A DNA stretch of 64,000 nucleotides, taken from Carnegiea gigantea (taxonomy: Eukaryota; Streptophyta; Magnoliopsida; Caryophyllales; Cactaceae). The DNA is taken from the NCBI GenBank assembly GCA_029747015.1, contig JAKOGI010000424.1, positions 440,501 to 504,500 of the forward strand, read 5' to 3'. Shown one piece after another: positions 1-10,505 of this stretch; position 1 is the stretch's first letter; each line of letters begins with the position of its first letter. The position numbers were made by a program, and so were the translations under genes. The notes below the pieces were generated by a model that did not search any database, was not told the origin of the DNA, and worked only from the letters and a program-made list of their open reading frames with translations.

Positions 1-1560
1 GAAACTGCATTCGTAAGCTAAGTTTCTTTTGAGTGTGTATTCTACATGTAGGGGCAAGTTACTAAATGATGTAAGAGACATGACTTATGAGTGGTAGCCA
101 ATCACGCTGAGGCCTAGTTTCTATGGCTAGTAGGGGCAAGTTAATGAATGATTTTGTGTAAAAATGCAAACAAGGCTTGGGAGTTGTGTTTGGTTTTCAA
201 GTTTTGGAATTGAGTGATATATGCATGTGTTCCCCCTCTCCTTTTTTGCTGTGTATATATGTTTGGTTTTCAAGCTTTTGAAAAGCTTTTGTCGATAAAT
301 CTTGTGCACCTCATGAGACTGCACTCATCCGTTTAGAGTAACCAAGGGGTTTGAAGGACAAATTGCATGTGCTAAATGCAACCATGATTCCTACAAAATT
401 TAGTATTTTTATTTTGCTTTGGTTAAGGATAAATAAAGTCTAGGTATGGAGGTATTTGTCTGAGCCTAATATGTGAATATTCTATACCTCATTTCACCTA
501 GATTTTAACTCATAATCATTGTTAAATTTAGTTTTTTATTAGTGTTTTCTTGATTTTGTAGGCAATAGGTAGAATTACATAAACGGTAGATAATGGTTGC
601 AAAACATGCAGAAGGTTGGGAATAAGAACCCCAGCACACCTTGAACGATAACTCAACATAACCTTTTTGTACGACAGGGTTAACTTGTCATAAAAAGCTC
701 TAGAATAAGCATGCAAGAACAAAAAGAGGGAAAACACGCTGGCACACTACTCTTTTCTTGCACTCTACTTCCAATAAGAGTGGCATGATCATGCAGCTTT
801 CCTCGATCTGAGGGTTTGGCTAAGTTTTAAGGGTTCTTAGGCTCGTACCTAGGAGCATATCAGTGTTGAATTAGTTTAATTTGCATTCAAGTTATTAAAG
901 CATTCAAGTTAATGAGTTTTACTCTCTCGCTCTTCATTACTCATATCTTCTTCCAATTTCATGCTTTGCCTTGCTTCTACCTTAGTTTAATGCTTTGATT
1001 TGTTTACTTTCTAGTTGATTCATCCTTTGAATTTTAAGATTAGTTCTCCCATCTCATTTTCTCTCTGTTGTCTATTCTTAATGTCTCTAATTTGTCTTGA
1101 AATGCCGCAAATTTTTAGCTTTCTCTCTTTTCAAGTTAGTCTTTCAAAATCCCCTTTTCCAAGCTTGAGTTGTTGGTTTACAATGAGTTAGATTGGGAGT
1201 AGTTAAATTAGATTAGTGCAAATAAGTGGACTTCTACCAAAAACCACTCCCAAATTTTGCATTTCAAGCATGTTAGGTAACTTTCTCTCCTCACCTTCTT
1301 CTCCATTTAGTTTAAATTTGATGCTTTCTTAGCTAGTCGTGTTGAATTGTTGCGTTCTTGGTAATTTAAATCATGTTTAGACTGTTTAGTTTAGTTTTGC
1401 TTAGTATTAAGCTTTTTTGGTTATATTTGTGTTTAAACTTTAATTAGTTTTAATTAATTATGAATAGTACTTAATTAGGGTGTGGTTAGTGTTTAATTGC
1501 ATATTTTAGTAATTTATTGCTTTTCTTAAGTTAGATATGAGTTAGACTAATGACAAGTGA
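1..1560. other. AT-rich non-coding DNA
   Basis: No convincing gene is seen. The stretch has scattered T-rich and TTTAG-rich runs and the motif AGGGGCAAGTTA twice (about 51 and 133), which looks like decayed repeat or retrotransposon non-coding sequence. Reading frames here are short and lack recognisable motifs. No element ends were found. Confidence 0.5.
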
Positions 1561-1611
1561 CCTAATCTCAACACCTCAGAGGATGACAAAAATTTCCTTA
1601 CTTTCCAAAAA

Positions 1612-2704
1612 CTATTGAACAGTATCATAGGGTATAAAATAGTCACTTTCACTAAGGAACTCGAGTTTAGTTGTTAGCTGAGCAAATGACATCCAAATGA
1701 ATCTCCAACCCTGTACCATGCACCAACTAAATCCAAAAATAATGCAAAACAACCAATTCAATTTCAGGACTTGCTCCACATACAAACCATATCTAGAAGC
1801 AATGGAAACACATTGCCAACCACAACTTGCCAGTTCAAACATTCACAAACCAAGTTCCAATAATGCTAACCTTGAAGCTCTGTATAATCCACAAATGCAC
1901 ACCATCCAATTTCAGTTCAGAAATAACTTGCTCCTCCAACTGCTAAGCATCAAGCTTTGTAGCCATGCCTTTTTCCAACCCAAGTAAATCGGCAGCAGCA
2001 TAGAGCGTTGGCTCATTATTTCAAGAAAACAAATGACTATGGTAGTGATATTACACTGCTCTTTAAAAGGAAAGAACTCAATCGGTCCGTTTTGTTGAGA
2101 CATTTCATCGAATAGTTGGTGCTCATCTTGGATGGCCTGTTCTACCCCAGTAAATTCATTGTCATAAGCAGCTACCTTCATTAAAACCTGTACCAATTCG
2201 TCCATCCTGTGATGGCAATCTTGGGGGGGTCAGCTTCAGCTGGAAAATCTCCTTTTTCTAGGCATAAAGTTTCAAATTTGGCGCAAGACGGTTTGACGTA
2301 CCCATTCCCTTCAGTCAACACTTCAGTAAACTCACCTATTCCATTTCGTTCAGCCAATTTGTTGAACAACTGGTACTCATCCTGAACAAAATCAACTTCC
2401 CCAATAACTTCATCTCTATTATGAGCAGTCAGCTCCATTCTATCATGCAAAAGTTCATAAATCATAGGATGACGTCCTTTTTGTCAGTATAAGCTCTCAG
2501 ATTTGGCCAACATTGAATGAGGTTCAACTTGCCCATGCTCTTTACCTCAGTAAATTTTCCTTGAGCAATTTCATCAAACAGTTGACAGGTGCAGAAACCA
2601 AGCCCATTTCTTATAGAATTTTCCGTTAACACTAGAACGGTTGTCTCTTGGGCTCTTTCTTCATTGCTTGTACAATCAAAACCATAACAGAAACCAATAT
2701 TCAT
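1612..2704 (-). pseudogene. Decayed coding remnant with internal repeats, family not recognised
   Basis: Three neighbouring minus-strand frames (2704-2462, 2465-2181, 2205-1912) carry variants of the same peptide pattern: QLFNKLAERNGIGEFTEV, QLFDEMSQQNGPIEFFPF and QLFDEIAQGKFTEV. In two of them this is followed by a related Cys/Leu-rich stretch (PSCAKFETLCLEKGDF and QCWPNLRAYTDKKD). Frames 2 and 3 overlap by a few bases in different phase, so the sequence is broken by frameshifts. A further frame (1842-1612) is rich in aromatic residues. I do not recognise the family. It could be a decayed host gene with about 80-codon repeats or part of an old transposon. Function is unknown. Confidence 0.35.
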
Positions 2705-3459
2705 TATCGAGAATTGGTCATTTGGTTAACTCATCTTCTGGTGGGATGGTAATTTCTTGCAGCTTCACAATCTAGTAAGCTGCATATAAGTTTGGGGGCT
2801 TAAACAATCAAACTCCTTTATTGGATTTCGTTCTCCAAGTCTACTAGGAACCTACTCATAGCCAGTGCCCCTGAAAATCGACCACCTACTAGAGTAAATT
2901 ATGAAATTGCTCATGGTACTTAGTGGTTGTGGAAACCTACGTGAGATTTTTCAACTAAGCTATAGCTGCAAGCTTAGCACCAATATTTGCTGAACTGCTA
3001 TGGACTTTATACAAAACACCTCGGGTCCGAGAACAGTATAGCTTTGATACCACTGATACAATCTTTGATATAACATCAATCCAACTAATGAAAACCCTTG
3101 ACGAGAGAGAAATCCAACTGATGAGAAGCTCTTAATTAGAAAGAATAGCTTCTGCATTAATAGGAATACACCCCTAACGAATGATCTATATTAGAAGACC
3201 TTTCTACTGCTGCTTAATTATTCCAGCTCGTCATGTCAATGGTCCAAAGTCAAACTCTAATTTAGCAATTAGCAGTAACATTTAACATCACCGTTTTGCC
3301 CAAATTGTTAAAACCCCCACTAAGCTCCTTTAAGATCATAACACACAAGCCGTGTACCGCTCTATGCTCATTCTCCTTCCTGACTTACAAGGAATTCACC
3401 AATGTTACTTTATTTCTTTTAGGTGGGATAAATCTTTCAATCAATGATTGCCTAATAGG
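2705..3459. other. Non-coding flank of Sirevirus copy A
   Basis: No gene is seen. A primer-binding-site-like motif lies at 3041-3052 (see the next entry). The last bases (3460-3464, GAACA) are the left target-site duplication of copy A. Confidence 0.5.
3041..3290 (-). repeat. Possible lone LTR fragment with PBS-like motif
   Basis: The plus-strand string GCTTTGATACCA (3041-3052) is the complement of an initiator-Met-tRNA type primer binding site with one change. Two bases on, a segment starts TGAT (3054) and could end ATCA (3290), a TG...CA pattern of about 237 bp. No partner LTR and no coding domain were found, so this is only a possible truncated minus-strand LTR element. Confidence 0.25.
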
Positions 3460-3527
3460 GAACATGTTAGAATGTATAAGGTTTTGATGATAACAAATCC
3501 AAGTGTTGTAGTTGTTATTGTTGTTCC

Positions 3528-3656
3528 AAACAGGCTTTACTAACAGGGTCTTACTGCTGTTCTTCAATATATTAAACTGCTTGACTAATGGAAACAGGCT
3601 TTACCAACAAGGTCTTACTGCTGTTCTTCAATATATTAAAACTGCTTGACTAATGG
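3528..3656 (+). repeat. 65-bp tandem duplication in LTR (A, 5')
   Basis: Two adjoining near-identical units (3528-3591, 3592-3656), each beginning AAACAGGCTTTAC and ending TTGACTAATGG. The same pair is at 12999-13063 and 13064-13128 in the 3' LTR. Copy B has a single unit, so this accounts for most of the LTR length difference (1480 versus about 1400 bp). Confidence 0.85.
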
Positions 3657-4356
3657 TTTATCAAGAATAGGTACTCAAGTCAGCGATGTAAGAACAACCA
3701 TGAGGAACAGGCTCTGAAAGGTGTTTTGAAGCATATCCTGTGAAGTGTTTGAAACATAAGATATAAGTGCAGCTGTGACAAACAGGTTCTGTGAAGTGTT
3801 TGCAGCAAAGTCGTTCTACAAGATGACTAGTGGTTACAACAAGATGTCTTGATTTGATTTGGTTTTATATTTTTAGACTCTTGTTAATATGCCAATTAGA
3901 AAGTTTTAATTTACCACTCACTGGAAACGGTTTTACTTTTCGGAAAATATTTCAAATCACCCTTCAGAACAACCCTAGAAACAGGGCGATCAGGGTGTTT
4001 CTATAATAAGCTGCGAAAAACTGCTTTGCACGATTTTTATCTTTTGGATTTTGAGCAGCTTCTTCAAAGATTTGCAAGAAAGATTTTTCTATGGAGTATC
4101 TTATTCCTTACCCTAAAAACGGTTATCAAAAATCTTAAGGGATTTACAAAATCTTTTTGAATAAAAAGAATATTCAATTTTTGGCAAGTGGATAAGGTAG
4201 CTGAGAAAAACATGGGCTAGCTGCTAAAGAACACTGCCTTATGCACGCGGTTCAGGAAGTGTTTTTTAGCTCATGTCACCTTACCCCTTAGCTAAAGGAT
4301 TCTATTTTCTCTAGGATTTTAGTTTCCAAAAATTTGATGAATTGTTTTCCAAGCAC

Positions 4357-4363
4357 TATAAAA
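4357..4363 (+). promoter_or_regulatory. LTR TATA box, copy A
   Basis: TATAAAA in the context CACTATAAAAGGCGG, about 590 bp before the LTR end; the same box is at 13830-13836 in the 3' LTR. It is the likely core promoter of the element RNA. The RNA start itself is not determined. Confidence 0.6.
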
Positions 4364-4946
4364 GGCGGCTTCTTACAATCTTGGAGATATCGGTTTTCAA
4401 AGAGAAAAAAATCTGAGTTCATGAGCTAAAACGTTTGAAAAGAAAACCGAGCCTTGTGAGTGAATTAATTGAGCTTTCAAAGTTGGCATACTAGGACTTC
4501 ATTGTACCCTATATTAGCTTGGTTGAGAAGCATTGTAATAGGGTGTTTTTTCTTTACATTCTTCTTTCACAAGAGTGAGTAGAGTGTGTGTCCAAATCAA
4601 GGGGATTTTGGACGTGGGGTAACTTGTCTTAGGGAAGACAGGTTACATGTGTTGCAAGTTGTAATAAGGTGTGTTACTATTGTAACGTGATTAGCCCGTT
4701 TAGTGAAGAGTTTAAATCCTACACGAGGTAGGTCGTGGTTTTTAACCTCAGTTGGGCTAGAGGTGTTTTCCACGTAAAAATCATGTGTCCATTATTTCCG
4801 CATTCAATTTTGTTGAATTTTCGCTTCTGCTTATCTCAGAAACAACCTGTGCGAACAGGGTCTAAGACTGTTTGTCAGCAACTTGCGAAAATCGGACACC
4901 ACAATTCACCCCCCTCTTGTGGTTGTGTACTCTCTAATTCAACAAG

Positions 4947-4958
4947 TGGTATCAGAGC
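4947..4958 (+). other. Primer binding site, initiator Met tRNA
   Basis: TGGTATCAGAGC, complementary to the 3' end of plant initiator methionine tRNA, starts two bases after the 5' LTR. It primes minus-strand DNA synthesis in this family. Confidence 0.93.
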
Positions 4959-5002
4959 AGGTTCTCCTTTGAAAAGCTAACACCTTTGAGAGATTCTTGA
5001 AG

Positions 5003-6763
5003 ATGAGTACTCCACAAGGCATGCTTGAAGGTCAATCCATAACTCGTCCACCATACTTTAATGGCCAACACTATAGTTGGTGGAAGAATAGGATGGAAAA
5101 CTACATCCAAGCCGAGGACTATGAGTTGTGGATGCTCATCAAGCATGGACCACTCATCCCTAAGAAAACAACTGAAGATGGAAAGTCAATCCCCAAGGAG
5201 CCTAAGGAGTTCAATGCTGAAGATTACAAGATGATGGAGAAGAATGTCAAGGCCAAGAAACTCCTATATTTTGGCCTAGGTCCTGATGAATATACTCGCA
5301 TATCTGAATGTGAGTCGGCCAAAGAAATCTGGGATGCTTTGCAAGTAGCTCACGAAGGGACCAATCAAGTAAAGCAATCCCGGATTGAATTGCTTATGAG
5401 AAAGTATGAGCTGTTCGAGATGGGTGATCGGGAAAGTGTGATGGACGTGTACACTCGCTTCACTCACATAACGAATGAGTTGAAATCCTTGGGAAAATTC
5501 TTCACCACCGAAGAATTGGTAAGGAAGATCCTAAGAATTTTACCTCATTCTTGGGAAGCAAAAGTAACGGCCATCCAAGAAGCTAAGGACATGAACAAGA
5601 TCACCCTAGATGAGCTGATTGGAAACCTCCAAATATATGAACTTAGGAAATATTCTCAACAGAAAGATGAGACAAAGAGAGAACGAGGTCTTGCACTAAA
5701 GGCCTTAGAAGATGATTCTGATTCTGAGGAGGAGGAGATTGCCATGATGACTCAAAAATTTAAGAAGTTCTTCAAGAAAGTCAAAGAAAACATCAAAAGG
5801 AAGGAATTCGGCAAAGCCAGGAACACCCCTCGGGAACAGTTCACTGGGTGTTTCAAGTGTGGTAAGCTGGACCACATTGTAAGAAACTGCCCACTGCACA
5901 AGTAAGAACAAGAACCCGAACACCCCAGAAAACAGGGGAGGAAACAGGGTGTAAGCAGCTCAGCAAAAAGGTTCTCAAAAGCTATACTCGCAGCCTGGGG
6001 AGATTCAAGTGAGGATGAGGAAGGGTCTGAAGTTGGGGAAGCTGATGTAGCACTCATGGCAAGGAGTGACACTGATTCAGATGATGGGTCAACGGATAGT
6101 CTGACTCAACTCAAGAACAAGGTACGTGGTCTAAATAAATCAACTCTTGAGAAATTAGTGTACAATATAATGGATATATGTGCTGAATTAAAAGGGGATG
6201 TTCGAGATTTAGAACTTGAAAATGAAACCCTTAAATTAGAAAAGCTTGAAGTTGACAAAGAGACTCTTGCCTTGCATGAAAACATCAATGTGCTTAAAGA
6301 AACTCTACTCATGAAAGAAGAGACTTGTTCCACTAAACTGACTGAGCTAGAAAAAGAATCTCTTGACTTAAAAGGTAAGGTCGAGTCTTTGCTGGAAGAA
6401 AACAGAAACTTGCTTGAAAAAATAAAACACTTAGAATCGGACCTTGCCGCAAACAAGCTCTGGAACAGGTCCTCAAGGGCGTTGGAATGGTTAAACACTC
6501 ATCATAGTCAAAATAGAAGAGGACTAGGTTTTGTGCCTAAGATGACCTACCCAGTGAATAACAAATATGTGGGATTACCTGAAAATATTGTTTGTTTTCA
6601 TTGTGGTAAAAAGGGGCATTATCGATATGCTTGTCCTATAAGAAAGTATGCCATTAAAAAGAACTCAGTGCATGTAAAACAAATGTGGGTCAGGAAAGAT
6701 GAGATTTACACGTCTAAAGGAATGAGACCCAAGTGGATCTGGGTTCCCAAAACTAATCCTTGA
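5003..6763 (+). pseudogene. gag: Sirevirus gag, copy A (one internal stop)
   Basis: Capsid/nucleocapsid polyprotein. The ATG at 5003 is chosen because MSTPQG is shared with the other copies; an in-frame TTG lies just upstream. N-terminal copia-gag region with RPPYFNGQHYSWWKNRMENY, then a UBN2-like segment (about residues 90-190). Zinc knuckle CFKCGKLDHIVRNC at residues 283-296. A TAA codon (5903-5905) interrupts the frame after residue 300; copy B has a sense codon there. The same frame continues through a Leu/Glu/Lys-rich coiled-coil stretch to a second knuckle, CFHCGKKGHYRYAC (nt 6593-6634), and a TGA at 6761-6763. The TGA is conserved in all three copies; pol follows in the same frame. Confidence 0.9.
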
Positions 6764-9700
6764 TTTGTTTTGCAGGCTGAAGTGAGAGAGAACAACCCAC
6801 CAAACAACCCAGCAAACAGTGCAGGAAACAGTCTAGGGAATAGGCAGCTGTGGTATGTTGACAGTGGGTGTTCGAGGCATATGACTGGTGAAAAATCCAA
6901 TTTTCTCTCACTTACAGCATCAGAAGGAGGGAGTGTAGCATTTGGAAACGGCAAATCTGGGACAATTGTCGGTATAGGTAAGATAGGTGAGTCACTCTCC
7001 CATTCAATTGACAATGTTTATTTTGTGGATGGTTTAAAACACAACTTGCTAAGTGTGTCCCAACTGTGTGACAAAGACAACCTAGTAGTGTTCTCTCCAA
7101 CACGTTGCTTGGTTGTAAACATGAACACAGGAGATGTTGTGTTGAGGGGGAAGCGACACAAAAATGTTTATAAAGTGTGTATTTCTACTCTTCCCCAAAA
7201 TAATTTGACTTGTTTGAGTGCCTTAAAAGATGATGTTATGCTTTGGCACAAAAGACTAGGTCATGCAAGCCACTCTCTTTTGAACAAACTTGTAACCAAA
7301 GATTTAGTAGTTGGCTTACCTTCCATCAAATTCAATGATGACAAGGTATGTGATGCATGTGCCAAAGGCAAACAAGTCAAAAATTCATTTAAGTCTAAAA
7401 AGTGTATAAGCACTACTCGACCCCTTGAATTAATACATATGGATCTATGTGGTCCAATGAGGATCATGAGCCGAGGTGGCAAGAGGTATGTGCTTGTGAT
7501 AGTGGATGACTACTCTCGTTTCACTTGGACTTTGTTTTTGGCTTCTAAAGATGAAACTTTTGAAAAATTTCTTGCTTTCATTAAAAAGACTGAAAAGAGG
7601 GTAGGACACTCTTTGGTATGCATAAGGTCTGACCATGGTACAGAATTTGAAAATTCGAGCTTTATTGACTATTGTAATGAGCATGGTGTTGAGCATAATT
7701 TTTCAGCTCCAAGAACACCCCAACAGAACGGGGTGGTAGAGCGCAAAAATCGTACTCTAGAGGACACGACTAGAACAATGCTTGTTGCTAGTGGTCTTCC
7801 TAGAAATTTTTAGGCTGAAGCTTTAAACACATCATGTTACATTATAAATAGATGCATGATTAGACCTGTTCTTAACAAAACTCCTTATGAGATCCTCAAA
7901 GGAAGAAAACCAAATATTTTGCATTTGAGAGTTTTTGGGTGTAAATGTTTTGTGCATAATAATGGAAAGGATGCCTTAGGGAAATTTGATCCAAGGAGTG
8001 ACGAGGCAATATTCCTCGGTTACTCCTCACATAGTAAGGCATACAAAGTGTTTAATAAGAGAACCTTGTGTGTTGAAGAAAGTGTGCATGTGCTTTTTGA
8101 TGAAACTAACTCTCTAAGTGAGAATGATGCACAGGAGGAAGACCTCGAACTAGGTCTTGTTAAAAAAGACATGCTGCTTCAAGATGAACCAGGTAAGGAT
8201 CAACCTGAGAGATCAAGGCCTGAAGCTGTTCTTCAGGAAGGTAGGCAGGGTGTGAACCAAACAGGGGGAAACAGGGTGGAACCCTGTTCGGGACAACATC
8301 AGCCGAACCCTTCTGAGATAATTTCAGGAACAGGCTCCCAAACAGGCTTGGGAACAGGACCTGAACTTGTTTCGCTAAGTATTCCAGCTAGGATGGAGAG
8401 CATATCTGTGAACCCACTTTCACCACGATCATGGAAATACCAAAGCTCACATCCTCTTGATCAAATTTTGTCTGATATTAATGTAGGAGTTCAAACTAGA
8501 TCTAGGCTTAAAAATTTCTGTGCTTTCTATGCTTTTCTTTCAAAAATTGAGCCTAAGAATATTAATGAAGCTCTTGCAGATTCAGATTGGGTCACAGCCA
8601 TGCAAGAAGAACTCCATCCGTTCAAAAGAAACAAGGTATGGCACCTTGTGCCACGGCCAGAGGATAGAACAATCATTGGAACCAAGTGGGTGTTCCGTAA
8701 CAAGCTAGATGAGTGCGGAACAGTCACTAGGAACAAGGCCCGGCTGGTGGTTCAAGGCTACAACCAAGAAGAGGGAATTGATTATGAAGAGACTTTTGCA
8801 CCTGTTGCAAGGATGGAAGCCATTCGAATCTTGATAGCTTTTGCAGCCCACATGGAGATCAAGTTATATCAAATGGATGTTAAAAGTGCGTTTCTAAATG
8901 GGTACCTTAAAGAGGAAGTGTATGTCAAACAACCCCCCGGTTTTGAAAGTGATGAATTTCCTAACCATGTTTTCAAACTTGACAAGGCACTTTATGGTTT
9001 AAAACAAGCTCCTAGAGCTTGGTATGAGCGGTTGTCAAGCTTTTTATTGGAAAATAATTTTGCAAGAGGCAAGGTAGACAATACCTTGTTTCTAAAATCT
9101 AAGGGGGAACATTTGTTGATTGTCCAAGTATATGTCGATGACATCATATTTGGTGCAACTCATCATGAATTGTGCAATGAATTTTCAAAAATGATGAGGA
9201 GTGAGTTTGAAATGAGCATGATGGGTGAGCTTAATTTCTTTTTAGGCTTGCAAATCAAGCAAACTTCAAACGGCACCATGATCCATCAACAAAAGTATAT
9301 TAAGGAATTACTTAAGCGTTTTGGGATGAAGTCAGCCAAGCCCATTGATACTCCCATCTCTCCTTCAACTAGGTTGGTAATGGATGATGGTAGTCCCTCA
9401 GTTGAGGAGAAATCCTATAGGGGCATGATAGGGTCACTCTTATATCTAACTGCTAGTAGACCTGACATTGTTTTTAGTGTTGGTCTATGTGCACGTTTTC
9501 AGTCAAACCCTAGAGAAGCTCTTCTAAAGGCTGTTAAAAGGATTTTTAGGTACTTAAGACATACACCTGATCTAGCCTTATGGTATCCTAAAGGTTGCAA
9601 CTTTGATCTTGTTGGGTATGCTGATGCTGATTATGCAGGTTTCTTGGTTGATAGGAAAAGCACCTCAGGTATGGCTCACTTTCTTGGACCTTGTTTAGTA

Positions 9701-10075
9701 TCTTGGGCAACCAAGAAACAACTCTCTGTTGCCTTGTACACAGCAGAAGCTGAGTATGTGGTAGCTGCATCTTGTTGTGCTCAGTTATTATGGATAAGAC
9801 AACTCCTCAAGGACTTTTGTGTTGACATAGGATGCATTCCTATTTATTGTGACAATACAAGTGCAATTAACATTGCCAAAAATCCATGTCAACACAAAAG
9901 AACAAAACATATTAACATTCGTCATCATTTCTTGAGAAACAATGTTGAAAAGGGAGTGATCTCAATGAATTTTTGTGCCACTGAAAATCAAATTGCTGAT
10001 ATATTCACAAAGGCATTGAGTAGAGAACAATTTGAAAGGAATAGACTCGAACTAGGCTTAATTAGAACAACCTGA
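6764..10075 (+). pseudogene. pol: Sirevirus pol, copy A: protease, integrase, RT, RNase H (one internal stop)
   Basis: Same frame as gag, directly after its TGA, with no ATG at the start. Domains in order: aspartic protease (WYVDSGCSRHM; DSG at 6860-6868); pre-integrase HHCC zinc region (LWHKRLGHAS ... CDACAKG); integrase core with D (7442), D (7631) and E (7739) of the DDE triad; copia RT with TKWVFRNK and the catalytic YVDD at 9131-9142; RNase H with [16 protein letters not shown] and the conserved C-terminal [16 protein letters not shown] at 7811-7813, between integrase and RT, breaks the frame; copy C has Trp there and copy B has the same TAG. The linker 8200-8400 is rich in AACAGG repeats. 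The frame ends with TGA at 10073. Confidence 0.93.
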
Positions 10076-10505
10076 CCAACCTGTTCTCTCTCCCTGTTTG
10101 CAAAATTTAAAAGTGACGGGTACAACATGTTAAATTTTTGTTTGCAATCAACTTGTGTGCTATGTTTAGCATATGTGAGGTTTGCGACTTGCTGACACTC
10201 GTTGAGGTCTAATGAGATTGCCCTTCTGTCCAATGTTACCGAGTAAGTAACCTCAAGAACAAGCATCAGGAACAGGTACGCCTCTTGTTTGTCAAATGTG
10301 TGCAACAAATTGAAAACTGCTAATCTCTTCCCGAGGTGTACGCAATAAATGCTAAAGTCCGTTGCAAAAATGGGCAAAATCTTTTAAAGATTTTGCACGT
10401 CTCTCTCTCCCTTTAAAGCTCTTGCTCAATCTCTCACTTCCACCGAAACTCTCTTGCTTTGAAACTCTGTTCAAGAAACCCTAATCTCTCTCCTTCCTCT
10501 GAAAA
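10076..10505 (+). other. pol to env-like spacer, copy A
   Basis: 430 bp without a gene. It is T- and CTCTC-rich before the third frame, with conserved counterparts in copies B and C. It could hold the leader of a separate mRNA for the env-like frame, but no promoter or splice site can be assigned from sequence alone. Confidence 0.5.

Larger units (their letters stand above)
3465..4944 (+). repeat. 5' LTR of Sirevirus copy A
   Basis: Begins TGTTAGAATG and ends TTCAACA, directly before the PBS. It aligns along its whole length with 12939-14418. It has a TATA box at 4357-4363 and a 64-65-bp tandem duplication near its start (3528-3656) that copy B lacks. Confidence 0.96.

Noticed and set aside
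6374..6775. A spliced gag-pol junction using GGTAAGG at 6374 and the TTTGTTTTGCAG acceptor in copy A
   Set aside because: The join would shift frame straight into a TGA, and copy C lacks the donor. The acceptor-like sequence is kept as a finding, but this particular intron is not supported.
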